Under the pieces are notes generated by a model. That model did no database searches and was not told the DNA's origin. It saw only the letters and a list, made by a program, of their open reading frames with translations. From Promethearchaeota archaeon CR_4 (GTDB lineage Archaea; Asgardarchaeota; Lokiarchaeia; Sigyniarchaeales; CR-4): DNA of 7,331 bases. Position numbers and translations under genes: made by a program. This document shows, one piece after another, positions 7,321 to 7,331 of this stretch. Each line of letters opens with the position of its first letter. Position 1 is the first letter of the stretch. The stretch spans positions 14,174-21,504 of the forward strand of contig MBAA01000082.1 of the NCBI GenBank assembly GCA_001940655.1, read 5' to 3'.

Positions 7321-7331
7321 GGGTTTCCATT

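Overview
The window is almost wholly coding and holds three consecutive genes read leftward (minus strand). In transcription order they are a SWI2/SNF2-family ATPase (7320 to 4033), a SWIM zinc-finger protein (4019 to 1905) and a long repeat protein (1908 to the left edge, 3' end not reached). The first two are 13 bases apart and the second and third overlap by four bases (ATGA), so they look like one co-transcribed, translationally coupled unit. The promoter lies beyond the right edge and the terminator beyond the left edge. There are no RNA genes, CRISPR arrays or complete mobile elements, and no gene-free stretch longer than 13 bases.

The SNF2 gene and SWIM gene form a partnership known from many bacteria and archaea. 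The SWIM protein is unusual: after its zinc-finger part it continues into a region that reads like the pRiA4b ORF-3 fold and then a helical tail of the kind often found behind that fold. The third gene is the novelty. Its first ~115 residues are unrecognised. Residues ~117-216 look like a single TFIIB/TFB-type cyclin repeat. Then come four copies of a 92-residue unit in perfect register, each with a ~50-residue core that resembles the C-terminal beta-barrel of DDE integrases/transposases, joined by Pro/Ser/Lys-rich linkers. Beyond them a 51-bp duplication lies in a Pro-rich linker.

A TFB-like cyclin fold would point to an archaeal host. The moderate-to-low G+C (by eye) and purine-rich Shine-Dalgarno-like sites before genes two and three agree with this but do not prove it; I cannot name a lineage. 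My working model, which is inference, is a three-part DNA-acting complex. The SNF2 motor moves on DNA, the SWIM protein is its partner, and the third protein is a multivalent DNA- or protein-binding scaffold built from domesticated transposase barrels, perhaps tied to the basal transcription machinery. Whether it serves chromatin, repair, transcription or defence cannot be told from this window.
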